Source of the DNA: Alphaproteobacteria bacterium AO1-B
Lineage (GTDB): Bacteria > Pseudomonadota > Alphaproteobacteria > Rhizobiales > Stappiaceae
Assembly (NCBI GenBank): GCA_001890945.1
Contig: MLAX01000005.1
Span: 1 to 64,000, forward strand
Length of the DNA stretch: 64,000 bases
Direction: 5' to 3'
In this document: positions 35,703 to 45,411 of the stretch, piece after piece
Layout of the letters: each line of letters starts with the position of its first letter
How positions within the stretch are numbered: position 1 is the first letter of the stretch
Position numbers and translations under genes: made by a program
Notes under the pieces: generated by a model
Told to the model about the DNA's origin: nothing
What the model saw: the letters and a program-made list of their open reading frames with translations, nothing else
Databases searched by the model: none

Positions 35703-36866
35703 TTATGCAGCCAAATCCGCGACCACAGCGTCCAGAACAAAAAATCCTTCCCGCGTTGCACGAACCCGGTTTTCCCCGAGTTCTTCCACCATTCCGTGTT
35801 CCAGAAGGTCGTTTAAACGCTTGGGATCGACGGATCGGTGCGCAAACGCCTCATAGCGTTTCAGATCAATCCCTTCGGTCAACCGCAGTCCCATAAGCAG
35901 GAATTCATCACCCTGCTCTTCTTCGTTAAGGCCGGAGAATTCGATCATGCCGTGGCCGTTCTGCTCAACAGCCTCCAGCCAGGTTTCAGGGTGGCGCTCG
36001 ACGGAGGTCGCCATCCGGTTCACTCCGACGGATAAACGGCCATGGGCGCCCGGACCAACGCCCACATAATCGCCATACCGCCAATAAACGAGATTGTGAC
36101 GGCATTCGGCGCCGGGTTTGGCGTGGTTGGACACCTCATAGGCCGGCAAGCCTTCAGCTTCCGTAACCAGCTGCGTCAACTCATAAAACTCTGCGCCCAA
36201 GTCCTGATCCGGCATGGTCAGCTTGCCGGCATGATAGAGCGTGTAGAAGGGTGTGCCTTCCTCAATCGTCAGCTGGTAGAGCGACAGGTGATCAGCCGCG
36301 AGTGCAATAGCGTCCTTCAGCTCAGCTTCCCACTGCGTCAAGGTCTGATTGGGCCGGGCATAGATCAGATCAAAGGACAAGCGCGGGAAAGTCGCCCGGG
36401 CCGTTTCAATCGCCCGGCGGGCCGTCGCGGCGTCGTGCAAGCGGCCAAGCAGCTTCAGGTCTTCATCGTGAAGAGACTGAACGCCGAGAGACACACGGTT
36501 CACGCCGGCTGCCCGGTAACCCTTAAAGCGCTCGGCTTCCACCGAGGTCGGGTTTGCTTCCAGGGAAATTTCTACATTCGGGTCTAGTGACCAACGGTCT
36601 GAAATTGCAGTCAGAACACGTTCAACTGTCGCTGGCTCCATCAGGGACGGGGTCCCCCCGCCCAAAAACACCGACTGGACCACCTTGCCTTGTGTCATCT
36701 CGGCAAAATGGCTCAATTCGCGCTCGAAGGCCGCCGCAAAGCGGGCTTGATCGACAGGCTGGTGGCGCACATGCGAATTGAAATCACAATACGGGCACTT
36801 GGCCGCACAAAACGGCCAATGCACATAAATGCCAAATCCCGCATCGGACGCCTGGATCAGTGCCAC
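35703..36866 (-). CDS. hemW: Radical SAM heme chaperone HemW
   Basis: 387 aa. The radical-SAM triad is Cys20, Cys24, Cys27 (FCAAKCPYCDFNSH), followed by VFLGGGTPSLM, SLEANPTSVE, RVSLGVQSL and DLIYARPNQT, all HemW/HemN-family motifs. The length and the C-x3-C-x2-C spacing with a preceding Cys-poor N terminus fit HemW, a heme-binding chaperone, better than the longer true HemN oxidase. The start is GTG, 5 nt after the rdgB stop, so it is coupled to rdgB. Confidence 0.9.
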   Translation of the reverse strand: MALIQASDAGFGIYVHWPFCAAKCPYCDFNSHVRHQPVDQARFAAAFERELSHFAEMTQGKVVQSVFLGGGTPSLMEPATVERVLTAISDRWSLDPNVEISLEANPTSVEAERFKGYRAAGVNRVSLGVQSLHDEDLKLLGRLHDAATARRAIETARATFPRLSFDLIYARPNQTLTQWEAELKDAIALAADHLSLYQLTIEEGTPFYTLYHAGKLTMPDQDLGAEFYELTQLVTEAEGLPAYEVSNHAKPGAECRHNLVYWRYGDYVGVGPGAHGRLSVGVNRMATSVERHPETWLEAVEQNGHGMIEFSGLNEEEQGDEFLLMGLRLTEGIDLKRYEAFAHRSVDPKRLNDLLEHGMVEELGENRVRATREGFFVLDAVVADLAA

Positions 36867-36871
36867 GTCGA

Positions 36872-37510
36872 TTATCCCTTCAAACAGGCCTTAGCGAAGA
36901 GCTCGAAGGCGCGCGAGCGGTGCGACAAGGCAGGTGTATCCGGACCCCAGCCGTGTTTTTCCTCCGACGTCATCTCGCCGAAGGTGCGCTCATGTCCGTC
37001 CGGCTGAAACACCGGATCGTAGCCAAAACCTTGAGTGCCGCGCGGCGGCCAAACGATTTGGCCTTCCACCTCACCACGGAAGAATTCCTTGTGCCCATCC
37101 GGCCAAGCCAAGCAAAGCACTGCAACAAACGAGCCACGGCGGCGCTCTGGTGTCGTTGCCCCGGCCGACTGGAGTTTTTCTTCCACGGTGCGCATCGCCA
37201 TGGCAAAGTCCTTGTCGGGTCCCGCCCAGCGCGCGGAATAAATACCGGGATCTCCATTCAGCTCGGCAACACAAAAGCCGCTGTCATCGGCCAAGGCCGG
37301 CATATTGGCTGCCGTTGCGGACGCCACAGCCTTGATTTCGGCATTCGCTTCAAACGTTGTTCCGGTCTCTTCCGGCTCAGGAAGGCCCAAATCCCCCGCA
37401 GAGACCACCTCAAACCCGTAGGGCTGCAGGAGCTCATTGATCTCGTGCAGCTTGCCCTTGTTGTGGCTGGCAACAACCAGCTTTCCCGGTTCCAGTTTGC
37501 GGTGGCTCAT
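36872..37510 (-). CDS. rdgB: dITP/XTP pyrophosphatase (RdgB/HAM1)
   Basis: 212 aa. The family opening [56 protein letters not shown] and the C-terminal [26 protein letters not shown] are present. It removes non-canonical purine nucleotides from the pool. ATG 37510 with AAGGA is chosen; the frame extends 23 codons further without family sequence. It sits between rph and hemW, a standard alphaproteobacterial order. Confidence 0.94.
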   Translation of the reverse strand: MSHRKLEPGKLVVASHNKGKLHEINELLQPYGFEVVSAGDLGLPEPEETGTTFEANAEIKAVASATAANMPALADDSGFCVAELNGDPGIYSARWAGPDKDFAMAMRTVEEKLQSAGATTPERRRGSFVAVLCLAWPDGHKEFFRGEVEGQIVWPPRGTQGFGYDPVFQPDGHERTFGEMTSEEKHGWGPDTPALSHRSRAFELFAKACLKG

Positions 37511-37523
37511 GGTGGTCACGTCC

Positions 37524-38237
37524 TTACAGGATTGCCATTTTCTGAAGGTCGACCAGGCGTGTGATCCCTGCCTTTGCAAGGTTCATCAGCTGACCGAACT
37601 CGTCCTCGGAGAACGGCTTGCCTTCCGCTGTGCCCTGAATCTCCACGATGCCGCCAGATCCGGTCATGACGAAGTTTGCGTCAGTCTCGGCCGTGCTGTC
37701 TTCATCATAGTCCAGATCAAGAACCGGTGTGTTTTCGTAAATCCCGCAGGAAATCGCCGCAATGTGGTCGGTCAACACCTCCCCGGACACCATGTCCCGG
37801 GCTTTCATCCACTCAACACAGTCCCGCAAAGCCACCCAGGCCCCGGTGATAGCAGCGGTTCGCGTGCCGCCATCAGCCTGGATCACGTCGCAGTCGACGG
37901 AAATCTGGACTTCGCCCAGCGCCTGCAGATCCACAACGGCACGCAGGGAGCGGCCAATCAGGCGCTGGATTTCTTGTGTGCGGCCGGATTGTTTGCCAGC
38001 GCTCGCCTCACGGCGCATCCGGCTGCCGGTGGCACGTGGCAGCATGCCGTATTCGGCGGTGACCCAGCCCTTGTTCTGGCCGCGCAGCCACGGCGGGACG
38101 CGCTCTTCCAGGCTTGCGGTACACAGGACATGCGTATCGCCGAACTTCACCAGGCACGAGCCCTCGGCATGTTTGGATACGCCACGCTCCAGCGTGACGG
38201 CACGAAGTTCATCGGCAGCGCGTTTTGACGGACGCAT
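37524..38237 (-). CDS. rph: Ribonuclease PH
   Basis: 237 aa, the usual size. It begins [19 protein letters not shown] and contains [49 protein letters not shown] and the phosphate-site [19 protein letters not shown]. It trims tRNA 3' ends with phosphate. ATG 38237 has AGGGAGAG immediately upstream. It is divergent from hrcA and 13 nt ahead of rdgB. Confidence 0.95.
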   Translation of the reverse strand: MRPSKRAADELRAVTLERGVSKHAEGSCLVKFGDTHVLCTASLEERVPPWLRGQNKGWVTAEYGMLPRATGSRMRREASAGKQSGRTQEIQRLIGRSLRAVVDLQALGEVQISVDCDVIQADGGTRTAAITGAWVALRDCVEWMKARDMVSGEVLTDHIAAISCGIYENTPVLDLDYDEDSTAETDANFVMTGSGGIVEIQGTAEGKPFSEDEFGQLMNLAKAGITRLVDLQKMAIL

Positions 38238-38406
38238 GGCTCTCCCTTTCAGCCCGTTATCAGGGCAAAACCCAAAGGTTCGCCCCGTTTGTTCACGGCC
38301 TTTTAGACCCCATTTCCCGGCGCCGTAAAGGCCAAGCTTCACCATTGGACCGTTTTGCGCCTATATCTTGAAGAATGAGCGTTGGATCAACGCGTTTTTG
38401 GTGACC

Positions 38407-39477
38407 GTGACGGAGACAAACACCTTGAGCCTCAGCGACCTCGACAGAAGATCCCGGGAAATCTTCCGCTCGATCGTGGAATCCTATCTTGATACCGGGG
38501 AGCCCGTCGGCTCGCGCAACATCTCGCGCAACCCCAACATTTCGCTATCGCCGGCCTCGATCCGCAATGTGATGTCGGACCTGGAGCACATGGGCCTCCT
38601 GCATTCGCCGCATACCAGCGCCGGACGCCTTCCAACAGAAATGGGCCTCAGGTTTTTTGTTGATGCGCTGCTTGAGGTCGGCGATTTGACCCAGGAAGAG
38701 CGCCGCCAGATCGATGTTCAGGTCAAGGCCTCTCAACAGGCCAATTCCGCAGAACAGGTTCTGACAGAGGCGAGCCAATTGCTGTCAGGCCTGTCGATGG
38801 GCGCAGGTGTTGTGCTGACCCATAAGTCCGACATGCGGCTGAAGCACATTGAGTTTGTCCGCATTGAACCACTGAAGGCGCTCGCCATTCTGGTTGGAGA
38901 AGATGGATCGGTCGAAAACAGGGTCGTTGAACTGCCGCCAAATCTACCATCCTCCGCGCTGGTCGAAGCCTCGAACTACCTGAATTCCATGATCCAGGGA
39001 CGCACGATCAGCGAGATTCGATCTGAACTTGAAAAAGTGCGCGCGGCGGATCAGGCCGAACTGGATCAACTCAGTCAAAAAGTCATTGATGCCGGCCTCG
39101 CCGTATGGACCGGGGAAAACGGTGTCACGGATCCCGGTACGCTGATTGTCCGCGGCCGGTCCAATCTGTTGTCCGACCTGGATGCCGCCGAGGATCTGGA
39201 GCGGATCAAGCTTTTGTTCGACGATCTGGAGAACAAGAAGGACCTCATACAACTCTTGGGCCTGGCCGAAAAAGGCGAGGGCGTCCGGATATTCATTGGC
39301 TCGGAGAACAATCTCTTTTCCTTGTCGGGGTCGTCGCTGGTTGTCTCGCCGTACCGGGACAGCAACCAGCGGATCGTCGGGGCTCTTGGCGTGATCGGGC
39401 CGACCCGGCTGAATTATTCGAGAGTCATTCCGATGGTTGACTACACAGCGCGGCTGGTCAGCCGAATTTTGGGCTAA
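38407..39477 (+). CDS. hrcA: Heat-inducible transcription repressor HrcA
   Basis: 356 aa with GTG 38407; a TTG at 38368 is an alternative and neither has a strong SD. Motifs: [71 protein letters not shown] (winged helix), then the GAF-like domain with [19 protein letters not shown]. HrcA represses groESL/dnaK-class genes through CIRCE elements; no CIRCE is in the window. In many Rhizobiales grpE follows hrcA; here a MoeB/ThiF gene follows instead. Confidence 0.93.
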   Translation: MTETNTLSLSDLDRRSREIFRSIVESYLDTGEPVGSRNISRNPNISLSPASIRNVMSDLEHMGLLHSPHTSAGRLPTEMGLRFFVDALLEVGDLTQEERRQIDVQVKASQQANSAEQVLTEASQLLSGLSMGAGVVLTHKSDMRLKHIEFVRIEPLKALAILVGEDGSVENRVVELPPNLPSSALVEASNYLNSMIQGRTISEIRSELEKVRAADQAELDQLSQKVIDAGLAVWTGENGVTDPGTLIVRGRSNLLSDLDAAEDLERIKLLFDDLENKKDLIQLLGLAEKGEGVRIFIGSENNLFSLSGSSLVVSPYRDSNQRIVGALGVIGPTRLNYSRVIPMVDYTARLVSRILG

Positions 39478-39542
39478 CGCTTGATCGAAACCATTATGTG
39501 CCCCCATCTAAGCAATGAAATCTCAGGACAGGCCTCCTCATT

Positions 39543-40352
39543 ATGCAGTCATTGTCGCCCGCTGAACTGGAACGCTACGCCCGCCATATTGTCCTTCAGG
39601 ACATCGGCGGAGCCGGGCAACAGAAACTGAAAGCCGCGAAGGTTCTGATAATTGGCGCCGGAGGTCTGGGCGCGCCGGTGTTGCAGTACCTGGCCGCCGC
39701 CGGGGTCGGGATGCTTGGCATCGTGGATGATGACGCCGTCTCGCTTTCCAACCTGCAGCGACAGGTGATCCACGACACCAACCAGCTGGGCGAGCCGAAG
39801 GTCGCGAGCGCTGCTGAAGCCATTGCAAGACTCAATCCGAATGTCGAGGTGAGACCATTTCCGTTCCGGATCACCGGCCAAAACGCTCTGCAGCTGATTT
39901 CCGCCTTTGATCTGGTGGTCGATGGATCAGACAACTTCGACACGCGCTATCTTGTGTCGGACGCCTGTTTTTTTGCCAAGAAACCGCTGGTGACGGCGGC
40001 TGTCGGTCAATTTGATGGCTCTATCACCACCTTGCGGCCCTTTGAGAGTGGCGAAGATGGCACTCCCAATCCGACTTATCGGTGCCTCTTCCCGCAAAAG
40101 CCCCGGGCCGGATTGTTGCCGACTTGCGAACAGGCTGGCGTTCTTGGCGCACTTACAGGAATTCTCGGCACCATGCAGGCCATGGAAGTGTTGAAAGAAC
40201 TCACCGGTACAGGCGAGGGGCTCACTGGCCGGCTGATGATGTTTGATGCGAAGGCTTTCCGGATGGAAACCATCCGCTACAAACGCTCGCCCAAAAATCC
40301 ACTCAATGGTGACACTCCGAAAACCTGGGCCGAGTTGCTGGAAGAGGGATAA
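39543..40352 (+). CDS. moeB: MoeB/ThiF-family sulfur-carrier adenylyltransferase
   Basis: 269 aa. ELERYARHIVLQDIGGAGQQKL, the nucleotide-binding IIGAGGLGAPVLQYLAAAGVG, DDDAVSLSNLQRQVIH and a Cys in PTCEQAGVLGAL are the family motifs. It adenylates the C-terminal Gly-Gly of a ubiquitin-like sulfur carrier (MoaD or ThiS). It lacks a rhodanese domain. The MoeB versus ThiF choice is uncertain; no moa or thi genes adjoin. Confidence 0.88.
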   Translation: MQSLSPAELERYARHIVLQDIGGAGQQKLKAAKVLIIGAGGLGAPVLQYLAAAGVGMLGIVDDDAVSLSNLQRQVIHDTNQLGEPKVASAAEAIARLNPNVEVRPFPFRITGQNALQLISAFDLVVDGSDNFDTRYLVSDACFFAKKPLVTAAVGQFDGSITTLRPFESGEDGTPNPTYRCLFPQKPRAGLLPTCEQAGVLGALTGILGTMQAMEVLKELTGTGEGLTGRLMMFDAKAFRMETIRYKRSPKNPLNGDTPKTWAELLEEG

Positions 40353-40435
40353 CTCCTCCTGCCACACACTTGATCAGCGCCGATCAGGCTCTTTGTCACG
40401 TAGTAAGCATTCATTCCAAGGATCCGGACCTACCC

Positions 40436-40666
40436 ATGCATCCAAAATTCGCTCCTTACCTTTTCGGCGCCATGCTGTCCGGATCCATGTCGTTCCTTGT
40501 GTCCGGCATCGCGACGTTCCGAGCGGTCGGACCGCATCCAGAATTTTTTAGTTTCTGGATTGAGTCCTGGTTGTTTGCCTGGGCGGTCGCGTTTCCCGCT
40601 GTCCTCGTTCTCGCGCCGATCGTGCGCAAAATTGTCGCGAAACTGGTAAAACAACCGGAAGAATGA
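40436..40666 (+). CDS. DUF2798 small membrane protein
   Basis: 76 aa with two hydrophobic helices: YLFGAMLSGSMSFLVSGIATFRAVG and WLFAWAVAFPAVLVLAPIVRKIV, the DUF2798 pattern. I start at ATG 40436 since the 22 codons before it show no family sequence. Function unknown. It lies between moeB and trpF on the same strand. Confidence 0.8.
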   Translation: MHPKFAPYLFGAMLSGSMSFLVSGIATFRAVGPHPEFFSFWIESWLFAWAVAFPAVLVLAPIVRKIVAKLVKQPEE

Positions 40667-40685
40667 AGGGGGAAGCCATCTCCTT

Positions 40686-40714
40686 TTGACAAACCCTTCC
40701 GCAGCGGCGATACC
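40686..40714 (+). promoter_or_regulatory. Candidate promoter of trpF-trpB
   Basis: TTGACA (40686-40691), 17 nt, GATACC (40709-40714). Transcription would begin only a few bases before the trpF ATG at 40723, leaving almost no 5' leader and no clear SD. Confidence 0.35.
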
Positions 40715-40722
40715 TCGAAGCC

Positions 40723-41388
40723 ATGTCGGATATCAAAGTTAAAATCTGCGGTCTGTCGACCGAAGACACCATGCAAGCGGCCCTTGATGCGGGCGCAGAT
40801 ATGGTCGGGCTGGTGTTCTTTCCCAAAAGCCCGCGCCATGTAAACCTGTCAGATGCCTGCAAGCTTGCGGATATGGCGCGCGGCAAAGCCGACATCGTCG
40901 CCCTGACAGTCAATATGGATCTGGACGGATTGTCGCGGATCAACGAGCTGGTCGCGCCAGACTATTTCCAGTTTCACGGCAGCGAAGCCCCGGAATCCCT
41001 CGCTGCGGCCAAGGTGATGCATGGCAAGAAGATCATGAAAGCGATCTCCGTTTCCGATAAATCGGATCTGGAACAGGCGCTTTACTACTCTATTGTAGCT
41101 GACCGGATCCTTTTCGACGCCAAACCGCCGGCGGGATCAAACATCCCGGGTGGCAATGGTGTTTCGTTTGACTGGACACTTTTGAAAGATCTTGACCTGA
41201 AGAAGCCGTTCATGCTTTCGGGTGGATTGAACATGGACAACGTTGCCGAGGCAATCCGCCTGAGCGGAGCCAAGGAAGTCGACCTGTCGTCCGGAGTTGA
41301 GCGCGAACGCGGCGTCAAGGACCCGGCATTGATCCGATCCTTCCTGGCGAAGGTAAAGGACATTCAGGCGGAAGCGGTTAAGGAGTAA
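40723..41388 (+). CDS. trpF: Phosphoribosylanthranilate isomerase
   Basis: 221 aa TIM barrel. [36 protein letters not shown], the Cys general base in [24 protein letters not shown] and [15 protein letters not shown] are diagnostic. It isomerises phosphoribosylanthranilate to CdRP in tryptophan synthesis. trpB follows after 4 nt, translationally close. The candidate promoter is so near the ATG that the transcript might be leaderless. Confidence 0.95.
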   Translation: MSDIKVKICGLSTEDTMQAALDAGADMVGLVFFPKSPRHVNLSDACKLADMARGKADIVALTVNMDLDGLSRINELVAPDYFQFHGSEAPESLAAAKVMHGKKIMKAISVSDKSDLEQALYYSIVADRILFDAKPPAGSNIPGGNGVSFDWTLLKDLDLKKPFMLSGGLNMDNVAEAIRLSGAKEVDLSSGVERERGVKDPALIRSFLAKVKDIQAEAVKE

Positions 41389-41392
41389 ACGC

Positions 41393-42607
41393 GTGAACGA
41401 TATGGCGAACAGCATCCGGACTGGTCCGGACGATCGCGGGCATTTCGGCATTTTTGGTGGCCGGTATGTCGCCGAGACCCTCATGCCGCTGATCCTGGAT
41501 CTGGAAGAGCACTACAAGGCTGCCAAGAACGATCCGGACTTTCTGGCCGAAGTCAAAAGTCTCAACACCCATTACACCGGCCGGCCGTCTCCCCTGTATT
41601 TCGCAGAGCGGCTGACCGAGGAACTGGGCGGCGCGAAGATCTATTTCAAGCGGGATGAGCTGAACCACACCGGCTCTCACAAGATCAACAACTGCCTGGG
41701 CCAGATCCTGCTTGCCAAGCGCATGGGTAAGACCCGGATCATCGCAGAAACGGGTGCCGGGCAGCATGGCGTTGCCACAGCAACCGTTTGCGCGCGTTTC
41801 GGCCTACCTTGTGTTGTGTACATGGGTGCAACCGACGTTGAGCGGCAAAAGCCGAACGTGTTCCGGATGAAGCTTTTGGGCGCGGAGATCGTCCCGGTTA
41901 CCGCCGGTGCCGGTACGCTCAAGGACGCCATGAATGAGGCGCTCCGCGACTGGGTTACCAACGTTGACGATACCTATTACCTGATCGGGACGGCTGCTGG
42001 TCCGCACCCGTATCCGGAATTGGTGCGCGACTTCCAGTCCGTGATCGGAAAGGAACTGCGCGAACAAATGCTCGAAGCCGAAGGCCGTCTTCCGGACGTC
42101 CTCGTGGCAGCTGTTGGCGGCGGTTCCAATGCGATCGGCCTGTTCCATCCATTCCTGGACGACAAGGACGTGAAGATCGTGGGCGTTGAAGCCGGTGGCC
42201 GTGGCCTGACCGGTGAAGAGCACTGCGCATCCTTGAATGCCGGCAAGCCGGGCGTCCTTCATGGCAATCGTACGTATCTGATGCAGGATGACGACGGTCA
42301 GATCCTGGAAGGCCACTCGATTTCCGCTGGTCTCGACTATCCGGGCATCGGCCCGGAGCATTCCTGGCTGAAAGAAATCGGCCGCGCGGATTATGTGCCG
42401 ATCATGGATGACGAGGCGCTAGAAGCCTTTCAGATGCTGACACGGGTCGAAGGCATCATTCCCGCGCTGGAGCCGGCTCATGCCCTGGCGCAGGTCGCGA
42501 AGATGGCTCCACAGATGGACAAGGATCAGATCATTGTCATGAACCTGTGCGGCCGCGGCGACAAGGATGTCTTCGCGGTCGGCGAGATGCTAGGCTTCGA
42601 TCTTTAA
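41393..42607 (+). CDS. trpB: Tryptophan synthase beta chain
   Basis: 404 aa. The PLP Lys is in [35 protein letters not shown], the phosphate-binding [11 protein letters not shown] and [18 protein letters not shown] are classical TrpB1. It joins indole and serine to tryptophan with TrpA. GTG 41393 is preferred because AAGGAG lies 8 nt upstream; ATG 41402 is possible. Unusually, trpA is not next: a terminator and two small genes intervene. Confidence 0.96.
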   Translation: MNDMANSIRTGPDDRGHFGIFGGRYVAETLMPLILDLEEHYKAAKNDPDFLAEVKSLNTHYTGRPSPLYFAERLTEELGGAKIYFKRDELNHTGSHKINNCLGQILLAKRMGKTRIIAETGAGQHGVATATVCARFGLPCVVYMGATDVERQKPNVFRMKLLGAEIVPVTAGAGTLKDAMNEALRDWVTNVDDTYYLIGTAAGPHPYPELVRDFQSVIGKELREQMLEAEGRLPDVLVAAVGGGSNAIGLFHPFLDDKDVKIVGVEAGGRGLTGEEHCASLNAGKPGVLHGNRTYLMQDDDGQILEGHSISAGLDYPGIGPEHSWLKEIGRADYVPIMDDEALEAFQMLTRVEGIIPALEPAHALAQVAKMAPQMDKDQIIVMNLCGRGDKDVFAVGEMLGFDL

Positions 42608-42630
42608 GCTGCAACACCACAACTAAAAAG

Positions 42631-42658
42631 AAGCCGCGCACCCCAAGGTGCGCGGCTT
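42631..42658. terminator. Strong bidirectional terminator after trpB
   Basis: AAGCCGCGCACC (42631-42642), loop CCAA, GGTGCGCGGCTT (42647-42658), then TTATTTTG; an A-run precedes the left arm. It serves trpB and the convergent small gene whose stop codon lies in the T-run. Confidence 0.88.
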
Positions 42659-42880
42659 TTATTTTGCGGGCGTTTCTGCGTCGAAAACCGCTTCCAGCAG
42701 CAATTGTTGTCCACGCGCGTCCAGACGTTTGGCCTGGCGTACCAAACCCGGATCAGCCGCCGTAAGTCGGGCCGCGATCCTTGGTATCCGCGCTGGCACA
42801 TGGCCGCTGAGGTCGCGCACACACCGCATCAGTTTCTCGTGAAACGGCATTGGAGCCGGTTCAAAGAGGGAGTGGGCCAT
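42659..42880 (-). CDS. Small protein of unknown function
   Basis: 73 aa from ATG 42880, which has an AAAGGAG Shine-Dalgarno. It is rich in Arg, Ala and Leu (FHEKLMRCVRDLSGHVPARIPRIAARL, then LVRQAKRLDARGQQLLLEAVFDAETPAK) with predicted helices and no signal or membrane segment. I recognise no family. The good SD, the shared terminator and the compact frame support a real gene. It interrupts the usual trpB-trpA neighbourhood and is divergent from a DUF1127-like gene. Confidence 0.6.
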   Translation of the reverse strand: MAHSLFEPAPMPFHEKLMRCVRDLSGHVPARIPRIAARLTAADPGLVRQAKRLDARGQQLLLEAVFDAETPAK

Positions 42881-43127
42881 TTTCGGCTCCTTTTGTTCTT
42901 GGCTATGAACGGAATATAGGCGCACCAAGTGCACATTTCCAGTTCGAAAATTTAACGATGGGCTGGCTTGCATCGAATGCATGACGGCCTCGGCCACACA
43001 AAGCCGGCAAACAAGATCAGCCAATTCGGTAATGCTGCAATGCAAAACCGGCGCTACTCACATCCATGCGGTTGTTTACATTAGAGGAAACAAACTCAGC
43101 TTCTCGAAGACCTCAAAGGATGTTCCA

Positions 43128-43298
43128 ATGGCTTTTCGTTCGGTTTCCAATTTTTTCGACCAGATCGGTCAAGCGCAACGCATGAGCGCCGACTACAATC
43201 GCATGCGCCAAATGTCGCCTGAAAGCCTGTCCCGGATGGGTGTTGAGCGTAACGACATCGCAAACCACCTCTACAACAAGTACTTCGACGGCCGCTAA
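43128..43298 (+). CDS. DUF1127-like small protein
   Basis: 56 aa from ATG 43128 with AAAGGA at 43115-43120. The segment YNRMRQMSPESLSRMGVERNDIANHL resembles the DUF1127 core (..L..M....L...G..R.DI). A 247-nt divergent region separates it from the small minus-strand gene. No role can be assigned; it is the second DUF1127-type protein in the window. Confidence 0.68.
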   Translation: MAFRSVSNFFDQIGQAQRMSADYNRMRQMSPESLSRMGVERNDIANHLYNKYFDGR

Positions 43299-43374
43299 GC
43301 GCGCCAAATTGTCCTCATTTGACGCATCAAAGACCGCCGAGGCCCTTAGGAGGCCGCAAAGAACCGTTCTTTGA

Positions 43375-43403
43375 TTGACATCCCCTTGCCCGCTCCCCTA
43401 CAT
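43375..43403 (+). promoter_or_regulatory. Candidate promoter of trpA-accD-folC
   Basis: TTGACA (43375-43380), 17 nt, CTACAT (43398-43403), about 57 nt upstream of the trpA ATG. It fits the need for a separate promoter, because trpA is cut off from trpFB by a terminator. Confidence 0.4.
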
Positions 43404-43459
43404 CGCTCTGATGATTGGCAGGCGGTGACAGCCTGCGTCTGTGGCAAGAGGACAGCTGA

Positions 43460-44293
43460 ATGACGGAAACGCGTATCGATCGACGGTTCAAGGCATGTGC
43501 CGACGCAGGCCGGCCGGCTCTGGTCACGTTCATAACCGCGGGCGATCCCGATCTCGAAACGTCACAAGCCATTCTCAATGCCCTTCCGGCAGCCGGAGCC
43601 GATGTGATCGAACTCGGCATGCCGTTTTCCGATCCGATGGCAGAAGGCATTCCGATCCAGCTTGCCAACCAGCGCGCACTTGCCGCCGGCCACACCATGG
43701 ACAACACATTGGACATGGTACGGACGTTCCGCAAACAGGATCAGGATACGCCGATCATTCTGATGGGCTACTTCAACCCGATCTACGTACGCGATCCGAA
43801 GAAATTCGTTCACGTCGCCAAGGAAGCAGGCGTAGATGGTTTCATCATCGTAGATGTGCCGGCAGAAGCCGACGATGAATTCTGCATTCCGGCCCTCGAA
43901 GCCGGTTTGAACTTCATTCGCCTGGCCACGCCCACCACTGATGACAAACGTCTTCCGGCAGTTCTGGCCAACACCTCCGGTTTCGTCTATTACGTTTCCG
44001 TGACTGGTATTACCGGCGCGCAGATTGCGGATACCGGTCGTGTGACAGCGGCTGTCAACCGCATCAAGGGTCATACAGACCTGCCGGTTGCCGTCGGTTT
44101 CGGCGTGAAAACGGCCGATCAGGCTGCCGTCATCGGCAAGGACGCTGACGGTGTCGTCGTCGGTTCGGTTCTGGTGAATGCGGTCAAGGACAGCCTGGAT
44201 GCTGACGGCAAGGCAACAGACAAGACCGTGCAAGCCGTTGCCGACGTGGTCGCAGATCTTGCATCAGGTTGCGCGCGGGCCCGGGCCGCTTAA
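43460..44293 (+). CDS. trpA: Tryptophan synthase alpha chain
   Basis: 277 aa. The catalytic Glu and Asp lie in [16 protein letters not shown] and [21 protein letters not shown] and the phosphate site [12 protein letters not shown] follow. It cleaves indole-3-glycerol phosphate to supply indole to TrpB. It heads a trpA-accD-folC group typical of Alphaproteobacteria and has its own candidate promoter. Confidence 0.96.
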   Translation: MTETRIDRRFKACADAGRPALVTFITAGDPDLETSQAILNALPAAGADVIELGMPFSDPMAEGIPIQLANQRALAAGHTMDNTLDMVRTFRKQDQDTPIILMGYFNPIYVRDPKKFVHVAKEAGVDGFIIVDVPAEADDEFCIPALEAGLNFIRLATPTTDDKRLPAVLANTSGFVYYVSVTGITGAQIADTGRVTAAVNRIKGHTDLPVAVGFGVKTADQAAVIGKDADGVVVGSVLVNAVKDSLDADGKATDKTVQAVADVVADLASGCARARAA

Positions 44294-44375
44294 AGGTAAG
44301 GCCTTAAAAATGTACGTTTTCCGGCGGACATATCGCTCCGCTGTTGTGTAACTCGAGTAGACGGACGCGTTTGAC

Positions 44376-45341
44376 GTGAACTGGATCAACTCTATTGTGC
44401 GCCCAAAGATCAGCGGTCTTTGGAAGAAGCGCGAGGTTCCGGAAAATCTCTGGATCAAATGCCCTGAGACCGGTGAAATGGTTTTTCACCGCGATCTGGA
44501 AGCAAACCTTTGGGTCATCCCGAGCTCCGGCCACCATATGCGGATGCCGGCACGCAAGCGGCTCGAGTCCCTTTTTGACGAGGGCAATTACACCCGCCTC
44601 GACGCCCCGGATGTCACCATCGATCCTTTGAAGTTCCGCGATAGCAAACGCTACACGGACCGCCTGAAGGACGCACGGGCGAAGACCGGCGAAGAAGAAG
44701 CGATCCATGTTGCCCAGGGCAAGGTCAACGGCATGGACATGACAGCCGCCGTTCAGGACTTCGACTTTGTCGGCGGGTCCTTGGGCATGGCCGTTGGTGA
44801 AGCGATCCTTTCTGGCATGATGAAGGCCGTGGAAGCCAAAACACCCTTTGTCATGTTCACCGCATCCGGCGGAGCGCGCATGCAGGAAGGCATCCTGTCC
44901 TTGATGCAAATGCCGCGCACCACCGTCGGCATCCAGATGCTTCGCGAAGCCGGGCTTCCCTACATCGTTGTCCTCACCAACCCAACGACGGGCGGCGTTT
45001 CCGCGTCCTATGCGATGCTTGGCGATGTGCACATTGCAGAGCCCGGCGCGATGATCGGTTTTGCCGGCCGCCGGGTGATCGAACAAACCGTTCGCGAAAA
45101 GCTGCCGGACGATTTCCAGACAGCGGAGTACCTTCTCGATCATGGCATGGTCGACATGGTGGTACCGCGTCAGGAAATGAAGGACACCCTTGCCCGGGTC
45201 TGCGGCATCTTGATGAAACGCGACGTTGAGTTGCCGGCAATGATCGCCGACGAGACCTCGACCGCAGAGGCTTCGGAGACCGAAGAGGCGACAACTTCAG
45301 ACGCCCAGGAGCCGAAGAAACAGCCTGAAGTCGCTGAATAA
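44376..45341 (+). CDS. accD: Acetyl-CoA carboxylase carboxyltransferase subunit beta
   Basis: 321 aa from GTG 44376. The carboxyltransferase fold is clear: [73 protein letters not shown]. The N-terminal zinc finger, normally four Cys, keeps only one: [10 protein letters not shown] and [10 protein letters not shown] replace C-x2-C and C-x2-C. This loss is seen in other Rhizobiales AccD, so it is lineage-typical. It transfers CO2 from carboxybiotin to acetyl-CoA with AccA. The acidic C-terminal tail (Glu/Thr/Ala-rich) is extended. Confidence 0.95.
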   Translation: MNWINSIVRPKISGLWKKREVPENLWIKCPETGEMVFHRDLEANLWVIPSSGHHMRMPARKRLESLFDEGNYTRLDAPDVTIDPLKFRDSKRYTDRLKDARAKTGEEEAIHVAQGKVNGMDMTAAVQDFDFVGGSLGMAVGEAILSGMMKAVEAKTPFVMFTASGGARMQEGILSLMQMPRTTVGIQMLREAGLPYIVVLTNPTTGGVSASYAMLGDVHIAEPGAMIGFAGRRVIEQTVREKLPDDFQTAEYLLDHGMVDMVVPRQEMKDTLARVCGILMKRDVELPAMIADETSTAEASETEEATTSDAQEPKKQPEVAE

Positions 45342-45411
45342 CCTACAGAGTTGACTGGCTTATGTCGGAAATCGACCAAGGTCAGTCAGTTCCGGGCGGT
45401 CATGGACCCTC

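Noticed and set aside
38238..38406. CIRCE element at hrcA
   Set aside because: No TTAGCACTC-N9-GAGTGCTAA or close relative is present.
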